DNA of 64,000 bases from Streptomyces olivaceus (GCF_000721235.1 NZ_JOFH01000013.1:121878-185877); one strand, 5' to 3'. Counted from the first letter of the stretch, positions 8,724-17,148 are shown. The notes: generated by a model from the sequence alone, not told the origin. Translations and numbers: made by a program.

Positions 8724-9797
8724 GTGACCAGCAAGACCCCCGGCACCCACGGCGCCGTCCTCGCCGACTCCGCGCCCGAGCAGGAGAGTCCGCTCGTCGA
8801 ACTGCGCGGCGCGGGCAAGGCGTACGGCAACGTCCGCGCGCTGCACGGCGTCGACCTCGCCGTCCGTCCCGGCCGGGTGACCTGCGTGCTCGGCGACAAC
8901 GGCGCCGGCAAGTCCACCCTCATCAAGATCATCTCGGGGCTGCACCAGCACACCGAGGGCGAGTTCCTCGTCGACGGCGAGACCGTGCGCTTCGCCACCC
9001 CGCGCGACGCCCTCGCCCGCGGCATCGCCACGGTCTACCAGGACCTCGCCACCATCCCGCTGATGCCGGTGTGGCGGAACTTCTTCCTGGGCTCCGAGAT
9101 GACCAAGGGGCCCTGGCCCGTGCGGCGCCTCGACATCGCCCGCATGAAGCGCACCGCCGACGAGGAACTGCGCAACATGGGCATCGTCCTGGACGACCTC
9201 GAACAGCCCATCGGCACGCTCTCCGGCGGCCAGCGGCAGTCCGTCGCCATCGCCCGCGCCGTCTACTTCGGCGCCCGCGTCCTCATCCTGGACGAGCCCA
9301 CCGCCGCGCTCGGCGTCAAGCAGTCCGGCGTGGTCCTGAAGTACGTCGCCGCCGCCCGCGAACGCGGCCTCGGCGTCGTCTTCATCACCCACAACCCCCA
9401 CCACGCCTACATGGTCGGCGACCACTTCAGCGTGCTGCGCCTGGGCACCCTCGAACTGAGCGCGCCCCGCGCCGACATCACCCTGGAGGAACTCACCAAC
9501 CACATGGCGGGCGGGGCCGAGCTCGCGGCGCTCAAGCACGAGCTGGCGCAGGTCGGCGGGGTCGACACGGGCGCGCTCCCGGACGACGCGCGGGCCGCGT
9601 CCGAGCCGGCCGACGCCGGGAGGCCGGCCGCCGGGAAGGCCGACGGCACCGAGCGGACCTCCGGGACCGAGGAGCCCGACGGCTCCGGGAAGTCCTCCGG
9701 CTCCGGGAAGTCCTCCGGCTCCGGGAAGTCCTCCGACACGCCCTCCGAAACCGAGAAGCCCGACAACGCCACATCCGGTACCGAAGGGAAGGTCTGA
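8724..9797 (+). CDS. sugar ABC transporter ATP-binding protein with repetitive C-terminal tail
   Basis: This 357-residue protein has a single ABC ATPase domain: Walker [10 protein letters not shown] (about residue 55), Q-loop VYQDLA, signature LSGGQRQS (about 165), Walker [12 protein letters not shown] and switch His in FITHN. Unlike the usual RbsA/MglA ATPase, which has two fused ABC domains (about 500 residues), it has one, as in FrcA-type importers. After about residue 275 an acidic, Ser/Gly/Lys-rich low-complexity tail includes three perfect copies of GSGKSS. GTG at 8724 is preceded by GGAGGTG at 8 nt, which fixes the start. Confidence 0.88.
   Translation: MTSKTPGTHGAVLADSAPEQESPLVELRGAGKAYGNVRALHGVDLAVRPGRVTCVLGDNGAGKSTLIKIISGLHQHTEGEFLVDGETVRFATPRDALARGIATVYQDLATIPLMPVWRNFFLGSEMTKGPWPVRRLDIARMKRTADEELRNMGIVLDDLEQPIGTLSGGQRQSVAIARAVYFGARVLILDEPTAALGVKQSGVVLKYVAAARERGLGVVFITHNPHHAYMVGDHFSVLRLGTLELSAPRADITLEELTNHMAGGAELAALKHELAQVGGVDTGALPDDARAASEPADAGRPAAGKADGTERTSGTEEPDGSGKSSGSGKSSGSGKSSDTPSETEKPDNATSGTEGKV
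9681..9734 (+). repeat. three perfect 18-nt tandem repeats encoding GSGKSS
   Basis: The unit GGCTCCGGGAAGTCCTCC occurs at 9681-9698, 9699-9716 and 9717-9734 without mismatches, inside the tail of the ABC ATPase gene. The copy number is likely to vary by slippage between strains. Confidence 0.9.
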
Positions 9798-9798
9798 C

Positions 9799-10701
9799 AT
9801 GCCCTCTGCCCTCGATCGCATCCGCGTCGGCTCGGCCCCCGATTCCTGGGGCGTCTGGTTCCCCGACGACCCCCAGCAGGTGCCGTGGGAACGGTTCCTG
9901 GACGAGGTCACCGAGGCCGGGTACGACTGGATCGAGCTGGGCCCCTATGGCTACCTCCCCACCGACCCGGCCCGGCTCACCGACGAGGTGACCCGGCGCG
10001 GCCTCAAGGTCTCCGCGGGCACCATCTTCTGCGGGCTGCACCGCGGCCCCTCCGAGTGGGACGCGACCTGGGAACAGGTCAGCCGCGTCGCCGCCCTGAC
10101 CAAGGCCATGGACGCCGGGCACCTGGTCGTCATCCCGTCCTTCTGGCGCGACGACAAGACCGCCGAGATCCTGGAGCCGCCGGAGCTGACCGGCGAGCAG
10201 TGGACCCACCTGACCGAGGGCATGGAGCGGCTCGGCCGCGAGGTGCGGGACACCTACGGCCTGGACATCGTCGTCCACCCGCACGCCGACACCCACATCG
10301 ACACCGAGGAGCACGTGGAGCGCTTCCTCGACGCCACCGACTCCGGCCTCGTGAACCTCTGCCTGGACACCGGCCACTACGCCTACTGCGGCGGCGACAG
10401 CGTCAAGCTGATCGAGACCTACGGCGAGCGCATCGGCTACCTGCACCTCAAGCAGGTCGACCCGGAGATCCTCGCCGGCGTGCGGGAGGGCGGGGTGCCG
10501 TTCGGGCCGGCCGTGCAGCGCGGCGTGATGTGCGAGCCGCCGGAGGGAGTGCCGGAGCTGGGCCCGGTCCTCACGGCCGCCCAGGACCTCGGCGTCGACC
10601 TGTTCGCCATCGTCGAGCAGGACATGTACCCCTGCGAGCCGGACAAGCCCCTGCCCATCGCGGTGCGCACCCGGAAGTTCCTGCGTTCCTGCGGCGCCTG
10701 A
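9799..10701 (+). CDS. iolE: IolE-like sugar phosphate isomerase/epimerase (scyllo-inosose dehydratase candidate)
   Basis: This 300-residue AP-endonuclease-2/xylose-isomerase-like TIM barrel opens with RVGSAPDSWGVWFPDD, the block typical of IolE (2-keto-myo-inositol dehydratase). Metal-ligand strands are visible: YDWIELGPYGYLP, VVHPHADTHI, LCLDTGHYAYCGGD and IGYLHLKQVDP. It starts one nucleotide after the ATPase stop, so it is the fourth gene of the importer operon. IolE activity would supply the diketone used by IolD on the opposite strand. Other sugar isomerase roles remain possible. Confidence 0.8.
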   Translation: MPSALDRIRVGSAPDSWGVWFPDDPQQVPWERFLDEVTEAGYDWIELGPYGYLPTDPARLTDEVTRRGLKVSAGTIFCGLHRGPSEWDATWEQVSRVAALTKAMDAGHLVVIPSFWRDDKTAEILEPPELTGEQWTHLTEGMERLGREVRDTYGLDIVVHPHADTHIDTEEHVERFLDATDSGLVNLCLDTGHYAYCGGDSVKLIETYGERIGYLHLKQVDPEILAGVREGGVPFGPAVQRGVMCEPPEGVPELGPVLTAAQDLGVDLFAIVEQDMYPCEPDKPLPIAVRTRKFLRSCGA

Positions 10702-10725
10702 GCCGGTCGCGCCGGCGGAGGACGG

Positions 10726-10753
10726 GGCCCGCCGGCGCACCGCCCGGCGGGCC
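10726..10753 (+). terminator. GC-rich hairpin after the importer-iolE operon
   Basis: A 10-bp perfect stem GGCCCGCCGG / CCGGCGGGCC with an 8-nt loop lies 25 nt after the iolE-like stop and before the next gene. It has no clear U-tract, as is common for actinobacterial terminators. Confidence 0.55.
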
Positions 10754-10816
10754 GTTGTCGGTGGTGCGCGCTAGCGTTCCCGGTACTGGCACTTCGCCCC
10801 GTCCCGGGAGGCAGTC

Positions 10817-11230
10817 ATGACCTCGCGTCTCAACCCGTACCTCAGCTTCGACGGCGACGCCCGACAGGCGATGGAGTTCTACGAGCAGGTGTTCGGCGGC
10901 ACCCTGGCGCTGAACACCTTCGGCGCGGCCGGCATGCCCGACGGCGCGTACACCGACAAGATCATGCACGGCATGCTGGAGACGCCGAGCGGCTTCACCC
11001 TGATGGGCGCCGACACCCCGCCCGGCATGGAGCACGGCGCGGGGAGCAACTTCTCGGTGAGCCTCAGCGGCGACGACGCCGCCGAGCTGCGCGGCTACTG
11101 GGAGAAGCTGTCCGCCGGCGGCACGGTCGACGTGCCGCTGGAGAAGCAGATGTGGGGCGACGTCTTCGGCATGTGCAGGGACCGCTTCGGCATCCCCTGG
11201 ATGGTGAACATCAGCGAGCCGGCCGGCTGA
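10817..11230 (+). CDS. VOC/PhnB-like glyoxalase-fold protein
   Basis: This 137-residue single-domain protein of the PhnB/YjdN type contains LNPYLSFDGDARQAMEFYEQVFGG at the N-terminus (quoted in parts: LNPYLSFDGDARQAMEF then YEQVFGG) and ends MCRDRFGIPWMVNIS. Members are small dimeric beta-alpha-beta-beta-beta proteins, often without a known substrate. A strong GGGAGG lies 7 nt before the ATG. It stands alone behind the iolE terminator, and nothing ties it to inositol use. Confidence 0.82.
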   Translation: MTSRLNPYLSFDGDARQAMEFYEQVFGGTLALNTFGAAGMPDGAYTDKIMHGMLETPSGFTLMGADTPPGMEHGAGSNFSVSLSGDDAAELRGYWEKLSAGGTVDVPLEKQMWGDVFGMCRDRFGIPWMVNISEPAG

Positions 11231-11263
11231 CCGTCCGGCCCGCGGTCCCCGCGCACGCCCCTC

Positions 11264-12268
11264 TCACCCGCGCCGTACCTCCGCGATCGTCACGGGACGG
11301 TGCTCGTGCAGCGACAGGGTGCAGGCCTCCGCGATCCACCCCGCCTCCAGCGCGTCCTCGATGGTGCAGGGCGAGGGACGGGCGCCCGCGACGACCTCGG
11401 TGAAGGCGGTCAGCTCGGCGCGGTAGGCGGCCGCGAAGCGGTCCATGAAGAAGTCGTGCGGGGTGCCCGCCGGGAAGGCCGTGCCCGGCTCGACCGAGCG
11501 CAGCGGCAGCTTGTCCTCCAGGCCGACGGCGATGGAGTCGTCGAAGCCGTGGATCTCCATGCGGACGTCGTAGCCGCGCGCGTTGTGGCGGCTGTTGGAG
11601 ATCACCGCGATCGTGCCGTCGTCCAGCGTGAGCACCGCACCGGTGGTGTCCGCGTCGCCCGCCTCCCGGATGAAGTCGGCGCCCCGGTTCCCCCCGACGG
11701 CGTACACCTCGCTCACCTCGCGGCCGGTGACCCAGCGGACGACGTCGAAGTCGTGCACGGAGCAGTCCCGGAAGATGCCCCCGGAGGCGGCGATGTACGC
11801 GGCGGGCGGCGGCGCCGGGTCCAGCGTCGTCGACCGCACGGTGTGCAGCTTGCCCAGCTCACCGCCCCGCACCGCCGCCCGCGCGGCGGCGAACCCGGCG
11901 TCGAAGCGGCGGTTGAAGCCGATCTGGACCGGCACGTCACGGCCCGAGACCGCCTTGAGCACGTCCACGCCCTCGGCGATGGTGCGGGCGACCGGCTTCT
12001 CGCAGAAGACCGGCACCCCGGCCTCGACGGCGGCCAGGATCAGGGCCGGGTGGGCGTCGGTGGCCGCGGCGATCACCACGCCGTCCACTCCGGCGGCCAG
12101 CACCGCCTCCGGCGAGTCGGCGACCTCGGCACCGAACCGCTCGGCGGCGGCCCGCGCGGCGTCCGCGAACGGGTCGGCGACGACCAGCGAGCCGACGGCG
12201 TCCAGTGCGGAGAGGGTCTCGGCGTGGAAGGCGCCGATGCGGCCGAGGCCGAGGATTCCGATACGCAT
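11264..12268 (-). CDS. iolG: inositol 2-dehydrogenase-like Gfo/Idh/MocA oxidoreductase (IolG)
   Basis: This 334-residue protein has an N-terminal Rossmann motif GILGLGRIGAFHAE, the cofactor-domain EKPVART (EKP signature, about residue 93) and a C-terminal half with IFRDCSVHDFDVVRWVTG (catalytic Asp/His pair region). This is the layout of myo-inositol 2-dehydrogenase, which makes 2-keto-myo-inositol with NAD+. The ATG gives MRIGILG. The gene is transcribed alone or from the dehydrogenase gene upstream at 12,496. Assignment to inositol rather than another polyol rests on the neighbouring iol genes. Confidence 0.83.
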   Translation of the reverse strand: MRIGILGLGRIGAFHAETLSALDAVGSLVVADPFADAARAAAERFGAEVADSPEAVLAAGVDGVVIAAATDAHPALILAAVEAGVPVFCEKPVARTIAEGVDVLKAVSGRDVPVQIGFNRRFDAGFAAARAAVRGGELGKLHTVRSTTLDPAPPPAAYIAASGGIFRDCSVHDFDVVRWVTGREVSEVYAVGGNRGADFIREAGDADTTGAVLTLDDGTIAVISNSRHNARGYDVRMEIHGFDDSIAVGLEDKLPLRSVEPGTAFPAGTPHDFFMDRFAAAYRAELTAFTEVVAGARPSPCTIEDALEAGWIAEACTLSLHEHRPVTIAEVRRG

Positions 12269-12384
12269 GCGTGCTGTGCTCCTTGATGGGTCCGTCCGCC
12301 CGGCGAGTGACCGGAACGGGTCGCGCCGCGCGGTGCGGGGACGGTTGCGGCGGCACTCCGCCGGGTGCTGCGCCCTCACGCCCG

Positions 12385-12496
12385 GGGTCTGTCGTCACCT
12401 TCCCGTCGTCCGCCCGAGGGGCGGGCCCGGCGGCGTCGGGTGCCGCTCTCGGCGTGCATGGCGCCGCCGGGCAGACGGGAAGGTGACGACAGACCC
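12385..12496. repeat. 112-nt imperfect palindrome (23-bp perfect outer arms, 11-bp inner arms)
   Basis: The outer arms 12385-12407 (begins GGGTCTGTCGTCACCTTCCC) and 12474-12496 are exact inverse complements. They enclose a second inverted repeat, GCCCGGCGGCG (12425-12435) against CGCCGCCGGGC (12462-12472). The right arm ends on the first base of the stop codon of the upstream dehydrogenase gene. The left arm lies 117 nt before the iolG start. It could be a terminator or attenuator between the two genes, or a MITE-like insertion; no target duplication is visible. Confidence 0.8.
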
Positions 12497-13653
12497 TAGG
12501 GGCGCACCTCGGCCCAGGCGCCCCGCTCCGCCGAGTGCGCCATCGCGTCCAGCGCGGCCGCGCTGTGCACGGCGTCCGACAGGGTGGCACCGTACGGGGT
12601 GCCCTCGGCGACCGAGCGCAGGAAGCGGTAGGCCTCCACCACCTTGAGGTCGTCGTAGCCCATGGCGTTCGCGGCGCCCGGCTGGAAGGCGGCGAACTCA
12701 CCGTGCTCCGGGCCGACGTAGACGGTGCTGACCGGCTGGTCCTGGTACGACGTGCCGCGGCTGACGGCCAGCTCGTTCATCCGGCGGAAGTCCCAGGACA
12801 CCGCGCCCCGGGTGCCGTGCACCTCGAAGCCGTAGTTGTTCTGCTCGCCGACCGAGACCCGGCACGCCTCCAGGACGCCGCGCGCGCCGGAGGCGAAGCG
12901 CAGCAGGCAGTTGACGTAGTCCTCGTTCTCGACCGGGCCCAACTCGCCCCCCGCGGCACGGGAGTGGCCCGCGGCCGCGGTGGTGGGGCGGGCCCGCCGA
13001 GGCAGGAAGACGGCCGTGTCCGCGGTCAGGGACGCGATGTCCCCGAGCAGGAAGCGGGCCAGGTCGGCGCCGTGCGAGGCCAGGTCGCCCAGGACGCCGC
13101 TGCCGCCGCGTGCACGTTCGTAGCGCCAGGTCAGGGCGGACTCGGGATGGGCCGCGTAGTCGCTGAAGAGGCGGATGCGGACATGCGTGACGGCGCCGAT
13201 CTCACCGGCGGCGATCAGGTCCCGGGCGGCCTCGACGGCGGGTGCGTTGCGGTAGTTGAAGCCGACCGTGCCCTGGACACCGGCCTTGGCGACGGCGTCC
13301 GCGACCGCGCGGGCGTCCTCGGCGCTCAGGCCGACGGGCTTCTCGATCCAGATGTGCTTGCCGGCCTCGGCCATCGCCACGGCGATCTCGCGGTGCAGGA
13401 AGTTCGGCGCGGTGATGCTGACCGCGCCCACCCGGGGATCGGCGGCCACCTCGCGCCAGTCGCGCGTCGTCGAGGCGAAGCCGAACTGCTCGGCGGCCTC
13501 CTCGGCCCGACCCGGCACCTCCTCCGCGACCGCCACCAGCTCCGGCCGCAGGGCGAGCCGTGGGTAGTGGTGCCGGACACGGGCGTACGCCTGCGTGTGC
13601 ACCCGGCCCATCCAGCCGAACCCGACGACGGCGACACCGAGCGCATCGACCAT
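12496..13653 (-). CDS. Gfo/Idh/MocA-family NAD(P)-dependent dehydrogenase
   Basis: This protein of about 385 residues begins with VAVVGFGWMGRVHTQAYAR (Rossmann GxGxxG), carries HIWIEKPVGLS (EKP motif, about residue 100), and in the substrate domain has GGSGVLGDLASHGADLARFLLG with the conserved Asp/His pair. It resembles sugar or cyclitol dehydrogenases. It is transcribed divergently from the FadR-type regulator at 13,884 and shares its control region, so it may belong with the aromatic operon. LigC of protocatechuate 4,5-cleavage is in the same superfamily, but this protein is longer and closer to inositol or sugar dehydrogenases. The start is the ATG beginning MVDALGV. Confidence 0.8.
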   Translation of the reverse strand: MVDALGVAVVGFGWMGRVHTQAYARVRHHYPRLALRPELVAVAEEVPGRAEEAAEQFGFASTTRDWREVAADPRVGAVSITAPNFLHREIAVAMAEAGKHIWIEKPVGLSAEDARAVADAVAKAGVQGTVGFNYRNAPAVEAARDLIAAGEIGAVTHVRIRLFSDYAAHPESALTWRYERARGGSGVLGDLASHGADLARFLLGDIASLTADTAVFLPRRARPTTAAAGHSRAAGGELGPVENEDYVNCLLRFASGARGVLEACRVSVGEQNNYGFEVHGTRGAVSWDFRRMNELAVSRGTSYQDQPVSTVYVGPEHGEFAAFQPGAANAMGYDDLKVVEAYRFLRSVAEGTPYGATLSDAVHSAAALDAMAHSAERGAWAEVRP

Positions 13654-13718
13654 TGAGAGCCCCTCTTCGGACCGGTCCGTGATTCTGTCCAGGCAACCCT
13701 GTTCGGACGACGGCATCA

Positions 13719-13734
13719 TGTCAACCGTTTGACA
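13719..13734. promoter_or_regulatory. candidate operator TGTCAA-N4-TTGACA upstream of the dehydrogenase gene
   Basis: TGTCAACCGTTTGACA is a 6-bp-arm inverted repeat 66 nt before the minus-strand dehydrogenase start. Its left half reads TTGACA on the minus strand and could be that gene's -35 box. The core TGTCAAC is shared with the two TTGTCAACAA-type sites at 13,822 and 18,201, so it is probably a weaker site for the same GntR protein. Confidence 0.5.
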
Positions 13735-13821
13735 GGACAAACTTGCCGCACTGCTCTCTCGCCGGTCACTCACCCGCAGGTCTCGTCGCCCATCCTGCCG
13801 CCGACCGCCTCGCCAACAAAA

Positions 13822-13831
13822 TTGTTGACAA
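13822..13831. promoter_or_regulatory. GntR operator candidate TTGTTGACAA overlapping a -35 box
   Basis: TTGTTGACAA (TTGT-N2-ACAA) is the exact reverse complement of the site at 18,201-18,210. It contains the -35 hexamer TTGACA (13825-13830), with TACGTT 18 nt downstream as a -10, about 30 nt before the gntR start. This placement suggests autoregulation by the FadR-type protein. Confidence 0.6.
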
Positions 13832-13883
13832 TTCTGTCTGGCTAGATTTACGTTCGTCAGGCACTCACTCAGGGAGGGCAACC

Positions 13884-14534
13884 ATGCCGAACCAGGCCCG
13901 TCCGGGCACCGGGGAGCAGGCCAAACAGCTTGCGCTCGGGCAGCTGCGGCAGGCGATCCTGCGCGGCGAGATGGCACCCGCGCAGCGGCTGGTGGAGAAC
14001 GAACTCGCCGAGCAGTTCGGTGTGACCCGGGCCAGCATCCGGGCCGCGCTGATCGACCTGGAGGCCCAGGGGCTCGTCGAGCGGATCCGCAACCGCGGTT
14101 CACGGGTGCGGGTGGTGACCGTGGAGGAGGCGGTCGCCATCACCGAATGCCGGCTGGTCCTCGAAGGGCTGTGCGCGGCCAAGGCCGCCGCCGCCGTCGA
14201 CGACGGACAGGTCGCCCGGCTGCGGGACCTGGGCTCGGCGATGCGCACGGCCGTGGCCGCCGGGGAGCCGCTGACCTACTCGGACCTCAACCACGAACTC
14301 CACGCCCGCATCCGGGAGTTCTCCGGCCAGCAGACGGCCGTGGAACTGCTGGAGCGCCTCAACGCCCAACTGGTGCGGCACCGCTTCCAGCTGGCGCTGC
14401 GCCCGGGGCGTCCGCAGCAGTCCCTGAAGGAGCACCTGGCCATGGTCGAGGCGATCGAGGCCAGAGACCCGCAGGCGGCCGAGGCGGCCGTCCGCGCCCA
14501 CCTCACCAGCGTGATCGAGGCGCTGCGGGACTGA
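13884..14534 (+). CDS. FadR-type (FCD domain) GntR transcriptional regulator
   Basis: This 216-residue protein has an N-terminal winged helix (about 8-75: LALGQLRQAILRGEMAPAQ, GVTRASIRAALIDLEAQG, RIRNRGSRV) and a C-terminal all-helical FCD domain (about 85-210), with the metal-site pattern in DLNHELHARI and KEHLAMVEAI and the final RAHL. The ATG at 13884 follows a strong GGGAGGG at 7 nt. It heads the aromatic-acid operon (48 nt to the PIG-L gene) and likely controls itself, the divergent dehydrogenase and the MFS gene through TTGT-N2-ACAA sites. Confidence 0.9.
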   Translation: MPNQARPGTGEQAKQLALGQLRQAILRGEMAPAQRLVENELAEQFGVTRASIRAALIDLEAQGLVERIRNRGSRVRVVTVEEAVAITECRLVLEGLCAAKAAAAVDDGQVARLRDLGSAMRTAVAAGEPLTYSDLNHELHARIREFSGQQTAVELLERLNAQLVRHRFQLALRPGRPQQSLKEHLAMVEAIEARDPQAAEAAVRAHLTSVIEALRD

Positions 14535-14582
14535 CCCGCGCGACGAGGCGGGCGTCACCTGTCCACCAAGGAGATTTCACGC

Positions 14583-15335
14583 ATGACGCACGGCAACGCG
14601 CCCGCCGCCGTCCCGCGCTCGACCCTCGTCGTCACCGCGCACGCCGGAGACTTCGTGTGGCGGGCCGGCGGCGCCGTCGCCCTGGCCGCCTCGCGCGGCG
14701 AGAAGGTCACCCTCGCGTGCCTGACCTTCGGCGAGCGCGGCGAGTCCGCGAAGGCCTGGCGCGAGGGCAGGCAGCTGGAGGAGATCAAGGCACTGCGCCG
14801 GGACGAGGCCGAGCGGGCCGCCGCGGTCCTCGGCGCCGAGGTCCGCTTCTTCGACGCCGGCGACTACCCGCTGACCGAGACCGCCGAACTGACCGACCGG
14901 CTCGTCGGCGTCTACCGCGCCACCCAGCCCGACGTGGTCCTCACCCACCCGGCCGAGGACCCCTACAACGGCGACCACCCGGCCGCGCACCGCATGGCGC
15001 TGCAGGCCCGCATCCTCGCCCAGGCCGTCGGCTACCCGGGCGAGGGCGGAGTCATCGGCGCCCCGCCCGTCTTCTGCTTCGAGCCGCACCAGCCCGAGAT
15101 GAGCGGCTTCCGGCCCGAGGTGCTGCTCGACATCACCGAGGTGTGGGAGACCAAGCGCGCGGCGATGGAGTGCCTCGCCGCCCAGCGGCACCTCTGGGAC
15201 TACTACACCGACCTGGCCGTCCGCCGCGGCGTGCAGCTCAGGCGCAACGCGGGCCCCAACCTGGGGCTCGCCCACACCACCCTGGCCGAGGCGTACATGC
15301 GCCCGTACCCGCAGATCACGAAGGAGCTGGCATGA
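14583..15335 (+). CDS. galB: PIG-L/LmbE-family hydrolase, GalB-like 4-oxalomesaconate hydratase
   Basis: This 250-residue PIG-L fold protein has the N-terminal metal motif as TAHAGDFVWRAGG (the usual AHPDD is altered to AHAGD), GDYPLTE, and THPAEDPYNGDHPAAH with the third His ligand. Pseudomonas GalB, a hydratase for 4-oxalomesaconate, belongs to this superfamily and carries an AHSADF/V type motif rather than HPDD. Here the gene is coupled (4-nt overlap) to an RraA-like aldolase and a PrpF-like tautomerase, the other two enzymes of that route. So hydratase is more likely than sugar deacetylase. The RBS AAGGAGAT precedes the ATG. Confidence 0.75.
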   Translation: MTHGNAPAAVPRSTLVVTAHAGDFVWRAGGAVALAASRGEKVTLACLTFGERGESAKAWREGRQLEEIKALRRDEAERAAAVLGAEVRFFDAGDYPLTETAELTDRLVGVYRATQPDVVLTHPAEDPYNGDHPAAHRMALQARILAQAVGYPGEGGVIGAPPVFCFEPHQPEMSGFRPEVLLDITEVWETKRAAMECLAAQRHLWDYYTDLAVRRGVQLRRNAGPNLGLAHTTLAEAYMRPYPQITKELA

Positions 15336-16039
15336 GCGGCGTCATCGTCACCAACCCGCCCAAGGCGTCCGCCGAGGACGTCGAGGCGCTCGCCGCCTAC
15401 GGCGTGGCCACCGTCAGCGAGGCCATGGGCCGCACCGGCCTGCTCGGGCCCGGCATCCGCCCCGTCCAGCAGGGCGTACGGACCGCGGGCACCGCGGTCA
15501 CCGTGCTCGGCTGGCCCGGCGACAACCTGATGATCCACGCCGCCGTCGAGCAGTGCGGCGAGGGCGACATCCTGGTCGTCACCACCACCTCCCCGTCCAC
15601 CGACGGCCTGTTCGGCGAACTGTTCGCCACCGCGCTCCAGCGGCGCGGTGTCCGCGGCATCGTCATCAACACGGGTATCCGCGACACCCAGGAACTGCGG
15701 GAGATGGGCTTCGCCGCCTGGTCCAGGGCCGTCTCGGCGCAAGGCACGGTCAAGGCCACCGGCGGCTCGGTCAACGTGCCGGTCGCCGTCGACGGCCGGG
15801 TGATCCGCCCCGGCGACGTGATCGTCGCCGACGACGACGGCGTGGTGGTCGTCCCCCGCGAACAGGCCCGGCAGGTCGCCGAGGCGTCCGAGGCCCGCGA
15901 ACAGAAGGAGGCCGCCACCCGCGCCGCCTTCGTGGAGGGCCAACTCGGCCTGGACCGCTACGGCTTGCGCGAGAAGCTCAAGCAACTCGGCGTCACCTAC
16001 CAGTCGTACGACGAGTACACCGCCGGGGAGCGGTCGTGA
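15332..16039 (+). CDS. galC: RraA/HMG-type class II aldolase, 4-carboxy-4-hydroxy-2-oxoadipate aldolase
   Basis: This 235-residue protein of the RraA-like/HMG-CHA aldolase family shows YGVATVSEAMGRTG near the N-terminus, the GDNLMIHAAVEQCGEGDILVV block, and the conserved GIVINTGIRDTQELREM containing the catalytic Arg and metal-binding Asp (R-D pair). The enzyme splits 4-carboxy-4-hydroxy-2-oxoadipate to oxaloacetate and pyruvate. The ATG overlaps the galB-like stop and its own stop overlaps the next GTG, each by 4 nt, so the three enzymes are made together. Confidence 0.85.
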   Translation: MSGVIVTNPPKASAEDVEALAAYGVATVSEAMGRTGLLGPGIRPVQQGVRTAGTAVTVLGWPGDNLMIHAAVEQCGEGDILVVTTTSPSTDGLFGELFATALQRRGVRGIVINTGIRDTQELREMGFAAWSRAVSAQGTVKATGGSVNVPVAVDGRVIRPGDVIVADDDGVVVVPREQARQVAEASEAREQKEAATRAAFVEGQLGLDRYGLREKLKQLGVTYQSYDEYTAGERS

Positions 16040-17148
16040 CCGGCACCGGGGAGGTGCGCTGCACGCTGATGCGCGGCGGCACCTCCAAGGGCGCCTACTT
16101 CCTCGCCGGCGACCTGCCCGCCGACCCGGGCGACCGCGACGGCCTGCTCCTGCGGATCATGGGCAGCCCCGACCCGCGCCAGATCGACGGCCTGGGCGGC
16201 GCCCACCCGCTGACCAGCAAGGTCGCCGTCGTCTCCCGCTCCGCCGACCCGGAAGCGGACGTCGACTACCTGTTCCTCCAGGTCGCCGTGGACGCCCCCG
16301 AGGTCACCGACCGGCAGAACTGCGGCAACATCCTCGCCGGGGTGGGCCCGTTCGCCGTCGAACGCGGACTCGTCCCGGCCGGCGACACCGAGACCTCCGT
16401 ACGCATCCGCATGCGCAACACCGGTGAACTCGCCGTCGCCACCTTCCCGACCCCGGGCGGGCGCGTCGACTACACCGGAGAAGCCGCCATATCCGGCGTG
16501 CCGGGTACCGCCGCCGCGGTCGTCATCGAGTTCCCGCAGGGGGCCGGCCCTCTGCTGCCCACCGGCAACGTCCGCGACACCGTCGCCGGCACCGAGGTGA
16601 CCTGCGTCGACAACGGCATGCCGGTCGTCCTGATCCCCGCCGCCGCGCTCGGTGCCGACGGCTACGGGACGCCCGCCGACCTGGAGCAGGACACGGCGCT
16701 CGCCGGCCGCCTCCGCGAGATCCGGCTGGCCGCCGGACGGCTCATGGGCCTCGGCGACGTCGAGAACTCCACCGTGCCCAAACTGACCCTGCTCGCCCCG
16801 CCCCGGGACGGCGGCGCGGTCGCCACCCGCACCTTCATCCCCGTGCGCTGCCACACCTCGATCGGCGTCCTGGGCGCCGCGAGCGTGGCCGCGGGCCTGC
16901 GGGTGACCGGCGGGGTGGGGGAGGGCATCGCCCGGCTCCCCGGCTCCGGGGACCGCGTGCGGGTGGAGCACCCCACCGGGTTCCTGGAGGTCGACGTCGA
17001 CCTCGACCCGAGTTCCCCCGTGGTCCGGCGCACCGCCGTCGTACGCACCGCGCGCAAGATCTTCGACGGCACCGTCTTCCCCCGGCCCGCCGCGACGGCG
17101 GCCCCCGCGACCCGCTCCGGAGGCGACCATGACCCCGCCGCTCGGTGA
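16036..17148 (+). CDS. galD: PrpF-family isomerase, GalD-like 4-oxalomesaconate tautomerase
   Basis: This 370-residue protein with the two-lobed diaminopimelate-epimerase-like fold of the PrpF family shows the N-terminal signature LMRGGTSKGAYFL, GGAHPLTSKVAVV, DRQNCGNILAGVGPFA with the active-site Cys, and CHTSIGVLGAAS. GalD tautomerises 4-oxalomesaconate before hydration. The GTG start overlaps the aldolase stop (GTGA), and its own end overlaps the dioxygenase start by 20 nt. PrpF (2-methylaconitate isomerase) is the alternative, but no methylcitrate genes are near. Confidence 0.83.
   Translation: MTGTGEVRCTLMRGGTSKGAYFLAGDLPADPGDRDGLLLRIMGSPDPRQIDGLGGAHPLTSKVAVVSRSADPEADVDYLFLQVAVDAPEVTDRQNCGNILAGVGPFAVERGLVPAGDTETSVRIRMRNTGELAVATFPTPGGRVDYTGEAAISGVPGTAAAVVIEFPQGAGPLLPTGNVRDTVAGTEVTCVDNGMPVVLIPAAALGADGYGTPADLEQDTALAGRLREIRLAAGRLMGLGDVENSTVPKLTLLAPPRDGGAVATRTFIPVRCHTSIGVLGAASVAAGLRVTGGVGEGIARLPGSGDRVRVEHPTGFLEVDVDLDPSSPVVRRTAVVRTARKIFDGTVFPRPAATAAPATRSGGDHDPAAR

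Noticed and set aside
12385..12496. Insertion sequence
   Set aside because: There is no transposase and only 66 nt between the arms; it is kept as a palindrome of unknown nature.
14583..15335. Mycothiol or N-acetylglucosaminyl deacetylase
   Set aside because: The HPDD metal motif is altered to HAGD and the gene is coupled to GalC/GalD-like genes, which fits the GalB hydratase better.
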